From: Planctomycetota bacterium
GTDB lineage: Bacteria > Planctomycetota > Planctomycetia > Pirellulales > Lacipirellulaceae
Reading direction: 5' to 3'
NCBI GenBank assembly: GCA_013151315.1
Contig: JAADIN010000050.1
Coordinates: forward strand, 1-5,751
Length of the DNA stretch: 5,751 bases
Shown: in pieces, positions 1-5,751 of the stretch
How positions within the stretch are numbered: position 1 is the stretch's first letter
Layout: every line of letters begins with the position of its first letter
The notes under the pieces: model-generated
Databases searched by the model: none
Told to the model about the DNA's origin: nothing
What the model saw: the letters and a program-made list of their open reading frames with translations, nothing else
Program-made: the position numbers and the translations under genes

Positions 1-1
1 T

Positions 2-879
2 GGAAAAGAAGCGGTCGAGGCGATTCTCGATGTGGCAGGTGAATATGATTTCCTCACGATCGACGACAGTGCCGAAGGTAAGTTCAAAGAGCGTGTTCTC
101 TATTCGTTTTCAGTATGTCTTCCCGTGTCTTTATGGCTTACACCACTTATGGAACGCTACGATTCTGATACCGATCGATGGAAGTGGCTCACGATACAAC
201 TCCTGGGATGGTTGCGCACAACCGACGAACAAACCCGGCAACAACTTCTCAGTATGTCCAACTCCTCCGACCACGATCTCCGTGTGTATGCAACGAGAGC
301 CTTGCTCCGCGGCGATCCCAAATTCCAATACTCAGAAACGGCATTGATTGCACAAAACAGGGGAAGCATCCCGATATGCCTGTGCTTGCAATGCTTGCGT
401 ATCAACACCTCGATCAAGTGCCAGAACAATTCGATTTATTCTTCCACGAGGAATTCGATGTTCGTAAAAGGGCTCGCCAAATCATTTCAGTTGAGACCGT
501 CCCGCTGACTTCTCGAACGCAACTTTTTGATAAGCTCGTCGACGTACTCAACGATCCTGCCCAATCGAAAAAGCATATCAATGCGATTCGTGCAATCTCC
601 TCTGCGCACTCTTTTCCAGGTCAAAACAAACACCGAATCAAAACCTCTTTACTGAAGATCGCCCGTGAAAGCGACAAGCAACTCTTCGGCCCCGCATTAT
701 TTGCACTTGCCAGGGTTATGGCGTCGGATGTAGGCATAGTTCGTCGTGCAGTGAAGGAAGGCCCTCTCTCGGAAGATCGGAAAAAGCTTCTAGGTGATAC
801 TGGGGCCATCGAAAAACTCATTCTTGAGGAACAGCGTCTGATGTCACCTACGGAGGGCGGAGGGGGTGGGTTCTTCTAG
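2..879 (+). pseudogene. Alpha-helical (possibly HEAT/ARM-like) protein, 3' part, interrupted by a frameshift
   Basis: The reading is open from the left window edge, so the gene's start lies outside. One frame reads plausible protein from position 2 to about 355 (118 residues, ending ETALIAQ). The frame one base back then reads plausible protein from 355 to the TAG at 877-879 (174 residues, beginning KQGKHPDMPVLAMLAYQ). Beyond the join each frame turns into low-quality, Cys/Arg/Ser-rich sequence. Adding one A to the AAAA run at 354-357 joins both halves into about 292 continuous residues. The product is rich in amphipathic helices (for example DHDLRVYATRALLRGD and QLFGPALFALARVMASD), which suggests HEAT/ARM-type helical repeats, but I do not recognise the family. 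It has no visible signal peptide or catalytic motif. The C-terminus is unusual: five glycines followed by two phenylalanines. The frameshift may be a real inactivating mutation or a sequencing error. About 200 bases separate it from the next gene, so an operon is unlikely. Confidence 0.6.
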
Positions 880-1081
880 ACGTGGGCACCAGCGCAAACG
901 CGGTTGCTTGGTTTTCGATCTCACGGCCCTGCAAGAATAGGTGGCAGGAGCCCCACTCATCTCGCTAGCGACCAATTCGAGTATCATTCGACGCAACGTA
1001 CCCTACCTGCAAAGATGACGCCTACCTTCTTGCCACGACTGGCTTTTTTTCTTTGCTTCTAATCAGTAGACTATTAGCACT

Positions 1082-1870
1082 ATGCTCGAAACCATCCAAG
1101 GCAATCTTTACGACTACCCCAAATATTACGATTTGGTTTATGGCTCTGACTGGAAAGCAGAGTTTGATTTCTTGGAAGATTGTTTTGAGAAACATACCGA
1201 CCTGACGGTAGAACGTGTTTATGAACCGGCCTGCGGGACGGGGCGATTGCTCATCAAATTTGCCTTGGCTGGATACGAAGTAGGCGGAGTCGACCTGAAT
1301 TCGCTCGCAGTAAAATATTGCAACGAGCGACTCGATCGAGCCGGTTATCCACCCTCGGCAACCGTGGGCGACATGTGCGACTTCCGCGTGGAAGAACCCG
1401 TCGACGCGGCGATGAATACGATCAACAGCTTTCGACATCTCCAGACCGAGGCGCAGGCAAAAGCCCATCTGCAATGTGTCGCCCGGGCACTGCGACCAGG
1501 AGGGCTCTATGTGCTTGGGCTTCACCTCACGCCGACAAGTATCCAGCCGATGCAAGAGGAAAGCTGGTCGGCTCGGCGAGGCAATTTGTCCGTCTTGTCG
1601 CGACTGTGGGTGATTGAATGCAATTTGAAAAAACGCCGCGAGTCGGTCGGGATGAGTTTTGATGTCTATACGCCGACTCGCCAGTTTCGGATAGAAGACC
1701 AAATTTGCTTCCGCACCTACACGTATCGCCAACTGGAGAAGCTACTCAAAACGGTGCCCGAATTCGAGCTAACTGCTGTCTACGATTTCGGTTACGATGT
1801 CGAGCAACCGATAGAAATAGGGCCTGCCACCGAGGACGTGGTCTACGTCCTCAGAAAGCGCGACACGTAG
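1082..1870 (+). CDS. Class I SAM-dependent methyltransferase
   Basis: This is a complete 262-residue cytoplasmic protein with the Rossmann-type SAM-binding order of class I methyltransferases. Motif I is EPACGTGR at residues 48-55, the glycine loop that holds SAM. The acidic residue expected to contact the SAM ribose is D71 in GGVDLN (68-73). VGDMCDF (95-101) fits motif II, with D97 near the adenine. The segment ARALRPGGLYVLGLHL (134-149) fits the strand after motif III. An N-terminal stretch with YDYPKYYDLVYG (10-21) is typical of small-molecule methyltransferases of this fold. The C-terminal half (about 150-262) is the variable substrate-binding part, and it does not reveal the substrate. 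The length is normal for the class. The ATG at 1082 is the natural start because the conserved N-terminal tyrosine motif follows it at once, but no Shine-Dalgarno site precedes it. No partner gene is adjacent: 202 bases precede it and a repeat cluster follows it. The fold is secure; the specificity is unknown. Confidence 0.92.
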   Translation: MLETIQGNLYDYPKYYDLVYGSDWKAEFDFLEDCFEKHTDLTVERVYEPACGTGRLLIKFALAGYEVGGVDLNSLAVKYCNERLDRAGYPPSATVGDMCDFRVEEPVDAAMNTINSFRHLQTEAQAKAHLQCVARALRPGGLYVLGLHLTPTSIQPMQEESWSARRGNLSVLSRLWVIECNLKKRRESVGMSFDVYTPTRQFRIEDQICFRTYTYRQLEKLLKTVPEFELTAVYDFGYDVEQPIEIGPATEDVVYVLRKRDT

Positions 1871-1875
1871 TACTC

Positions 1876-2006
1876 GGCTTTGTCTCAAAACCTGGATTGC
1901 GTTGTGATGTGAGCCGCAGACGCTAGCCTCGGGCGACTTGGTGTCGTCGGTTTTTGGCAATTCACCCGACGCTAGCGCGTTGCGGCTCACGTTTTGGGAC
2001 AAAGCC
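1876..2006. repeat. Nested palindromic intergenic repeat (REP/MITE-like)
   Basis: Two sets of inverted arms are nested here. The outer arms are GGCTTTGTCTCAAAAC (1876-1891) and GTTTTGGGACAAAGCC (1991-2006), 16 bases with one mismatch. The inner arms are 1909-1933 and 1965-1990; they share GTGAGCCGCA, a GCTAGC core and TCGGG on the pairing strand, with a few mismatches and a one-base length difference. On the right side outer and inner arms touch. On the left a 17-base insert (1892-1908) separates them. The element begins 5 bases after the methyltransferase stop and contains no gene. Palindromic repeats with a GCTAGC core look familiar from planctomycete intergenic regions; that is recollection, not a search result. 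A transcript could fold into a long hairpin and slow read-through, but no U-tract follows, so I do not call a terminator. Confidence 0.8.
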
Positions 2007-2025
2007 TAGAGAAAACTGCTGATGG

Positions 2026-2135
2026 CCGCAGAGAAACGTAGATTTTACAGAGCGTCGAAGAATCCCTTGGCAATTCGCTTGGGATGACCGACAATTCGGG
2101 ATATCAAGAAGCCTCAAATTTGTGTTCCTCTGCGG
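2026..2135. repeat. Second imperfect inverted-repeat element, adjacent to the first
   Basis: The arms are 2026-2045 and 2116-2135. The first eight bases, CCGCAGAG, match exactly (complement CTCTGCGG at 2128-2135), and 16 of 20 positions match over the full arms. About 70 bases lie between them, including two direct copies of CAATTCG (2071-2077 and 2092-2098). The element begins 20 bases after the nested palindrome ends, so repeats occupy nearly the whole gap. Its right arm covers GTG 2122, which argues against that codon as the start of the next gene. Confidence 0.55.
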
Positions 2136-2142
2136 TTCCTAC

Positions 2143-3462
2143 GTGAATACTTCCACCTCTGAATCTGTCGTTCCCGAATCCAATCACCGAGAAGGGGTGG
2201 TAGACTTCGTGCGCTGGTTGCTTGCTCAACTTGAACTCGAGGTCGAGGAAACTGGCGGCGTCGGACGGCTGCAGCTCGACCCGTCCGACCGAGACGCCTT
2301 TGGCGGCCAGACCGAATTGCGAATTGCGCTGCAAGACGCTCCTGCCGATGGGCAGCTCGAGCCCCTTGATTTTGAGAATGTCTTGAGCAAGTGGCTCTTA
2401 GCACGCCTGCGAACGCAGGGGCCTGCCGCGCATGTTCGTCCCTGCGACCAGCCGACTGCCGTGAAGGATATTTCCTCACGACTTTTTACTGCCTATCGTG
2501 TCGAAGGGGGTCGCGTCCATCTCGGCGGTTGTCAACTGGTCGATTTTCCTTTCCTGAGGTTGAGTTTCGCAGCGATGGACCACGGGCGTCCATGCGTACG
2601 ACATCTATTCGTCGCGCATGATGGCACGTCGGTCTCTGATGGCCAAGCGCATGACCTGGGACTGCTCGATGTCGAGCCGATTCTAAAATCTCCGCCACGG
2701 ATCGACGAAACTGTCCTGAGCGCTCTTATTGCATCGGGCCGCCGAATCGCAACAAAGAACTCGACTTCTCGCGATCCGTCTGCCTCAACCGTCGACCCGA
2801 TTTCCATCGCGTTGGTCTGGGTAAAGCATGCCAGCGGACAATTGCATTTCACGGTCGGCGACACGACGGTTGCGCTCCCCTTCTCGGGTTGGGCTCGATT
2901 GATTGAGGCCCAGCCGTTCGTCGCCAAGCGATCGGGAGCAAGCTCTTTTCATTTGGCCGCGACCGATGATGGCGACATCGATGCCTTCGAAGAGATCGCA
3001 ACCTGCGAACAATCGGGGCGCCGCGTGTTGCAACAGGATCTTGTGACCTGTAGCGTCACCGGCAAACGTCTACTCGAAAAATTTACCAAAGCATGCCCGG
3101 TCTCGGGGAAACCTACCCAGACCGATCAGTTTTCGAATTGCTCGATCTGCCAGCAACGGGTAAGCGACTCGGTGCTTGAAAACGAAACGTGTGCGGCCTG
3201 CCGTCAGATGGCCAAAATCAAGAAAGACGATCCCCGGCTCGTTTGGATTCTCGGCGAACACACGGGCCTCGACCGCTGGAAACGCTGGCAACTTGCGGAA
3301 ACGCAAAATGTCTACATTGCCCAAGCCGAAAGTTTGATGAAACGGCTCCTGGTGGTTGCCGACAAGGAGACGCTTGCCGTTCGGCATCTAGCGACTTCGG
3401 GGAGGCTCGCTTCTGGGTGGACTCCTACTGAGGAAGCGGCACGAGCAGAACTTCTGCAGTGA
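2143..3462 (+). CDS. Hypothetical protein with 15-residue cysteine repeats and a C-terminal zinc-ribbon-like module
   Basis: I do not recognise this family. The protein has 439 residues from GTG 2143, or 446 from GTG 2122 in the same frame. I prefer 2143 because 2122 lies inside a repeat arm and the resulting N-terminus (MNTSTSESVVP) is polar; neither has a Shine-Dalgarno site. The first half (about 15-280) is soluble, mixed alpha/beta sequence with no motif I can name, no signal peptide and no membrane segment. From residue 288 a pattern of Cys-x2-Ser/Thr-Gly-Lys/Arg recurs: CEQSGRR, CSVTGKR, CPVSGKP, then CSIC. Their first cysteines stand at 288, 303, 318 and 333, exactly 15 apart. CSIC (333-336) and CAAC (350-353) form CxxC-x13-CxxC, which could bind zinc. 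A charged, helical tail of about 80 residues follows, with a Trp-rich stretch (LDRWKRWQLAE) and a helix ending MKRLLVVADKE. By inference this is a metal-binding or interaction protein. A reading frame this long with coherent composition makes the gene itself secure. Confidence 0.85.
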   Translation: MNTSTSESVVPESNHREGVVDFVRWLLAQLELEVEETGGVGRLQLDPSDRDAFGGQTELRIALQDAPADGQLEPLDFENVLSKWLLARLRTQGPAAHVRPCDQPTAVKDISSRLFTAYRVEGGRVHLGGCQLVDFPFLRLSFAAMDHGRPCVRHLFVAHDGTSVSDGQAHDLGLLDVEPILKSPPRIDETVLSALIASGRRIATKNSTSRDPSASTVDPISIALVWVKHASGQLHFTVGDTTVALPFSGWARLIEAQPFVAKRSGASSFHLAATDDGDIDAFEEIATCEQSGRRVLQQDLVTCSVTGKRLLEKFTKACPVSGKPTQTDQFSNCSICQQRVSDSVLENETCAACRQMAKIKKDDPRLVWILGEHTGLDRWKRWQLAETQNVYIAQAESLMKRLLVVADKETLAVRHLATSGRLASGWTPTEEAARAELLQ

Positions 3463-3781
3463 CTGGGCGACGCGGACCGCTTATCTTCAAGCATTTTCAG
3501 GGGGCAGGGTCGTCCGCATCCTCCTTCTACCAAAGGACTTATGGCACTTTGGCGGTAGTTTTGAGTGGTTCCGTCATATCTCGCCCCGAGCTAAAATGAC
3601 TGTTTATGCCTATTTTTCTGGTTTTTTCACTGGACCAGCTTGCTGTGGTGAATAAAATTAGGTGGCTGGTAATCAGCTAGTGCTTTGAGCATGTTGAGTT
3701 GACAAATGCACTCGGTTCTCCCCCTTCGAAAGTCACCAAGAGTCCGTCCCCACCCACAGTTTGCGGTTTGACTTAGCTGGC

Positions 3782-3834
3782 CACTCCCCCCGACTCCTTT
3801 GGAGGGGCGAGTGAGGCTAGGTAGCCCTATGCCT
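3782..3834 (+). other. Two directly adjacent hairpins, possible structured RNA
   Basis: The first hairpin pairs CACTC (3782-3786) with GAGTG (3809-3813). It has an inner stem CTCC/GGAG closed by a TTT loop (3794-3804), and C3789-3791 can pair with G3805-3807. The second begins at the next base: AGGCTAGG (3814-3821) pairs with CCTA and GCCT (3826-3829, 3831-3834), with one bulged T and the four-base loop TAGC. Two stems without a gap would stack in RNA. No U-run follows, so this is not a standard terminator. It could be part of a small RNA or leader, but I recognise no known class. Confidence 0.35.
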
Positions 3835-4129
3835 AACGGCAAATCTCTCTGACGGTTTTGACTCTCTGGTTTGGCTCTGCTGAGGTTGGGAATTTTCGGC
3901 GGGGTAGGTGCGCAGTTTGCGTCTGTCCTGGGGGGTAGTTCGACTTACCGTGTGGGGCCAATATCTTCTTTATTTGACAACCTTCCTTCTTCATTTGGTC
4001 GCATGAGCGCAATGATGTCGCGAGGGTTCGTTTGAAAAAGAATGGATCAAAGCTAACCGTCCATTAAGAAACAGGCCATGAAAAAATGTGCGTACTCCAT
4101 CGTTTGTACGCTTTAGGGAAAAGGGAGCG

Positions 4130-4165
4130 GTTGACTTTGACCTCGAATTCGACGTTGTGGTCAAC
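4130..4165. promoter_or_regulatory. Inverted repeat around a 10-base palindrome, possible operator
   Basis: GTTGAC (4130-4135) and GTCAAC (4160-4165) are inverted copies, and TTGACC (4137-4142) is likewise inverted in GGTCAA (4159-4164). Between them sits the perfect palindrome TCGAATTCGA (4143-4152). The symmetry suits a dimeric DNA-binding protein, and the site lies about 350 bases before the sigma-factor start. No regulator is known from this window, so a function is only inferred; short palindromes also arise by chance. Confidence 0.25.
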
Positions 4166-4336
4166 GCAGATGTAATTTTTTGCCAAATGTCAGAAGACTT
4201 AAACCATTTAACAACTTGGTGTTAGAATTGGTTGTCTATTGTTTGAAAGATGGGAGACGCGAAAGCCAGAGGGGCCTCTTGCTCATTACCGATTGTCACT
4301 TATTCCGCTGCTATGCCGTTACGGCCAAATGCTTAT

Positions 4337-4371
4337 CGGAACTTGTTTGTTTTTTTTCAAACAGTTTTCCG
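4337..4371 (+). other. Leader hairpin with an eight-T loop
   Basis: CGGAA (4337-4341) pairs with TTCCG (4367-4371), and TGTTTG (4344-4349) pairs with CAAACA (4358-4363). The stems are separated by a small internal loop and closed by eight Ts (4350-4357). The hairpin lies about 140 bases before the sigma-factor start, inside the likely transcript leader. A U-rich loop could be single-stranded and accessible to RNA chaperones or ribosomal contacts, but that is speculation. Because the T run is in the loop and not after the stem, it is not an intrinsic terminator on this strand. Confidence 0.35.
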
Positions 4372-4497
4372 AACATGAGCGGCCAGCCCTGCCTCGCAGC
4401 TGTGCAATATGGCAAACCTGTCTCTGGACTGTACGCCTATACGGTGCCGCTCCCACGGCGACCGCTAGACAACCGACTATCTTTAAGCACCACTGTT

Positions 4498-4503
4498 GAG
4501 GAG
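4498..4503 (+). promoter_or_regulatory. Shine-Dalgarno site of rpoD
   Basis: GAGGAG lies 8 bases before TTG 4512, a standard distance. It decides the start: the other in-frame candidates, GTG 4503 and TTG 4506, overlap the site or lie only two bases from it. An in-frame TGA at 4497-4499 rules out any start further upstream. It is the only good ribosome site in the window. Confidence 0.75.
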
Positions 4504-4511
4504 TGTTGATC

Positions 4512-5751
4512 TTGTACGAAACGCTTTTGGATCACGAAATTGATGAAGACTCGGCAGTTGCTGATGTTGAAAAGGATTTAAATACCAAAGCCCTGAGTGG
4601 CGATGCGGAGAACGGAGCCGAGGTCGGCAATCGGCCTCTTGACCTTAACGCTCGCGCAAAAGAGACCGAGTCTGCGGGAGACACCGAAGACGAGACTCCG
4701 GAGCTTGAATCCTGGTCTGATGATCCGGTTCGCATGTATTTGACTCAGATGGGCGAGATTCCTTTGCTGAAAAGGCACGAGGAGATCAACCTCGCTCGGC
4801 GAATTGAAAAAACGCGCACGGATTTCCGACGTCGACTGTTGGCTTGCGATTATGTTATTCGGGCTGCCTACAAAGTGCTCAGCCGAGTTCACCGAGGGGA
4901 GCTGCCCTTCGACCGCACGGTGCAGGTTTCGGTGACCGACTGCCTAGAGAAAGAACAAATCCTAGGCCGACTGCCGCACAACTTGCGAACGCTTGAGATC
5001 CTCTTGGAGCGGAACGAAGAAGACTATCGTGTTGCGACGAGCAAGTCGGTCAAGATGGTCCAACGACGGGCTGCTTGGGCTCGGTTGGCTGGACGACGAC
5101 GACGTGCGGTCATGCTGATCGAAGAGCTTGGCTTGCGGACCCAGCGTATTGAACCCATGATTGGCGCCATCGAAGATTTCAGCGATCGCGTCGACGAGCT
5201 CAAGAAGCAGCTTGCGAAAATGAAGAAAGATCGTCGGCCCATGTCCGACCGCAAGCCGCTGCTGGTTGAGTACCGCAATATCCTGCGGATGACTCAAGAA
5301 ACGCCTTCGAGCTTGCGTAATCGAGTGGAACGTTTGCAGAAGGTTTACTCGACCTACCAACGTGCGAAGCGAGGTTTGTCGGAAGGCAACTTGCGTTTGG
5401 TCGTGTCGATCGCCAAGAAGTATCGCAACCGAGGTTTGAGCTTTTTGGATTTGATCCAAGAAGGCAACGCCGGATTGATGCGGGCGGTCGACAAGTTTGA
5501 GTATCGCCGCGGGTTCAAGTTCTGCACCTACGCCACTTGGTGGATTCGTCAGGCCATTACTCGTGCCGTCGCCGATCAGAGTCGTACCATTCGCATTCCA
5601 GTTCACATGGTCGAGACGATGAGCCGCGTGCGAAACGTTTCGCGGGCATTGCTGCAAAAACTTGGCCGCGAACCGACGATCGAAGAAACGGCCAAGGCGT
5701 CGGAATGCTCGGTCGACGAAGCGCGTCGGGTGCTGGCGATGAGCCGCTACC
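4512..5751 (+). CDS. rpoD: RNA polymerase primary sigma factor (RpoD/SigA), N-terminal part
   Basis: The gene encodes the housekeeping sigma subunit that lets RNA polymerase recognise and melt -10/-35 promoters. The window holds 413 residues; the rest of region 3 and all of region 4 lie beyond the right edge. Residues 1-70 are acidic and do not resemble a classical region 1.1. Region 1.2 is DDPVRMYLTQMGEIPLL (70-86). A spacer of about 180 residues (105-285) follows, shorter than the roughly 245-residue non-conserved region of E. coli and very basic in places (RRRR at 195-198, KKQLAKMKKDRR at 231-242). Region 2 is close to the E. coli sequence: NLRLVVSIAKKY (293-304), the core-binding DLIQEGN (313-319), and the -10 melting and recognition segment FKFCTYATWWIRQAITRAV (335-353), with Cys at 338 where E. 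coli has Ser. Region 3.0 begins with RTIRIPVHMVETM (358-370). The start is TTG 4512; the first in-frame ATG is codon 75, inside region 1.2, so a non-ATG start is required. Confidence 0.96.
   Translation, partial: MYETLLDHEIDEDSAVADVEKDLNTKALSGDAENGAEVGNRPLDLNARAKETESAGDTEDETPELESWSDDPVRMYLTQMGEIPLLKRHEEINLARRIEKTRTDFRRRLLACDYVIRAAYKVLSRVHRGELPFDRTVQVSVTDCLEKEQILGRLPHNLRTLEILLERNEEDYRVATSKSVKMVQRRAAWARLAGRRRRAVMLIEELGLRTQRIEPMIGAIEDFSDRVDELKKQLAKMKKDRRPMSDRKPLLVEYRNILRMTQETPSSLRNRVERLQKVYSTYQRAKRGLSEGNLRLVVSIAKKYRNRGLSFLDLIQEGNAGLMRAVDKFEYRRGFKFCTYATWWIRQAITRAVADQSRTIRIPVHMVETMSRVRNVSRALLQKLGREPTIEETAKASECSVDEARRVLAMSRY

Larger units (their letters stand above)
3463..4511 (+). other. About 1 kb gene-poor region and probable rpoD leader
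   Basis: No convincing gene lies here. The longest frames (4180-4509 and 4239-4499 on +, 3627-3842 on -) lack recognisable domains and ribosome sites. I found no tRNA, rRNA, tmRNA, RNase P or SRP RNA signature. The stretch does hold structure: two touching hairpins (3782-3834), a GGTA/TACC hairpin with an 8-base loop (3934-3949), inverted repeats GCGTAC/GTACGC (4090-4111) and GTTGAC/GTCAAC around a palindrome (4130-4165), and a hairpin with a T8 loop (4337-4371). TTGACA occurs at 3699-3704 and 3974-3979, but neither has a good -10 partner about 17 bases downstream. From about 3960 to 4370 the DNA is visibly more A+T-rich than the flanking genes, which fits a promoter and long 5' leader for the sigma-factor gene. 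Confidence 0.6.

Noticed and set aside
353..363. Programmed -1 ribosomal frameshift in the first gene
   Set aside because: The codons CAA AAC AGG do not form an X XXY YYZ slippery heptamer, and the A run is too short for typical transcriptional slippage.
962..971. Palindrome TCGCTAGCGA as a further copy of the GCTAGC repeat
   Set aside because: Only the short core is shared; the flanks do not match the arms at 1909-1990.
1022..1732. Long reverse-strand frame of 236 codons
   Set aside because: It lies antisense to the methyltransferase, whose motifs are clear, and shows no domain of its own.
1769..2002. Reverse-strand frame through the repeat
   Set aside because: It runs across the methyltransferase end and the palindrome, so it is a by-product of both.
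1..3462. Defence or other multi-gene system made of the helical protein, methyltransferase and Cys-repeat protein
   Set aside because: The genes are separated by 200-270 bases and repeats. No nuclease, helicase or toxin motif is visible, and nothing ties the three together.
3699..3704. TTGACA as a -35 box, also at 3974-3979
   Set aside because: No acceptable -10 hexamer lies 16-18 bases downstream of either.
3627..3842. Reverse-strand frame of 71 codons
   Set aside because: There is no ribosome site or recognisable domain, and the composition resembles non-coding DNA with hairpins.
3934..3949. tRNA T-arm-like GGTA-GTTCGACT-TACC
   Set aside because: The stem and loop lengths are wrong for a T-arm, and no acceptor, D or anticodon arms surround it.
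4078..4116. 12-codon frame MKKCAYSIVCTL
   Set aside because: It is too short to judge and only a weak AGG precedes it.
4962..5657. Reverse-strand frame of 231 codons
   Set aside because: It lies antisense to conserved sigma region 2 and is a shadow of that coding sequence.

Overview
The window looks like chromosomal DNA from a planctomycete, most likely Pirellulaceae-like. The reasons are a primary sigma factor with an acidic N-terminus and a long basic spacer, mixed base composition, frequent GTG/TTG starts without Shine-Dalgarno sites, and palindromic GCTAGC-type intergenic repeats. This placement is inferred from sequence style, not from a database comparison. All supported genes are on the + strand, and they do not form an obvious operon.

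Layout. (1) Positions 2-879 hold the 3' part of an alpha-helical, possibly HEAT/ARM-like protein. It is split by an apparent 1-base deletion in an A run near 354-357. (2) Positions 1082-1870 hold a complete class I SAM-dependent methyltransferase of 262 residues with no identifiable substrate. (3) The gap 1871-2142 is almost filled by two back-to-back inverted-repeat elements, a nested palindrome at 1876-2006 and a second imperfect inverted repeat at 2026-2135. (4) Positions 2143-3462 hold an unrecognised protein of 439 residues (446 if GTG 2122 is used). Its C-terminal part has cysteines exactly 15 residues apart, followed by a CxxC-x13-CxxC zinc-ribbon-like module. (5) Positions 3463-4511 are about 1 kb without a convincing gene. 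This stretch contains several hairpins and inverted repeats and probably the promoter and leader of the next gene. (6) From 4512 to the window edge lies the N-terminal 413 residues of the primary sigma factor RpoD/SigA. It starts at TTG behind a good GAGGAG site, and regions 1.2 and 2 and part of region 3 are visible.

Functionally, only the sigma factor is firmly assigned: it directs RNA polymerase to housekeeping promoters. The methyltransferase and the cysteine-repeat protein are separated by repeats, and nothing in the sequence links them to one pathway. I see no convincing defence system, CRISPR array, transposase, tRNA or rRNA. The most interesting signals are the paired repeat elements, the strict 15-residue cysteine repeat, and the long structured leader before rpoD.
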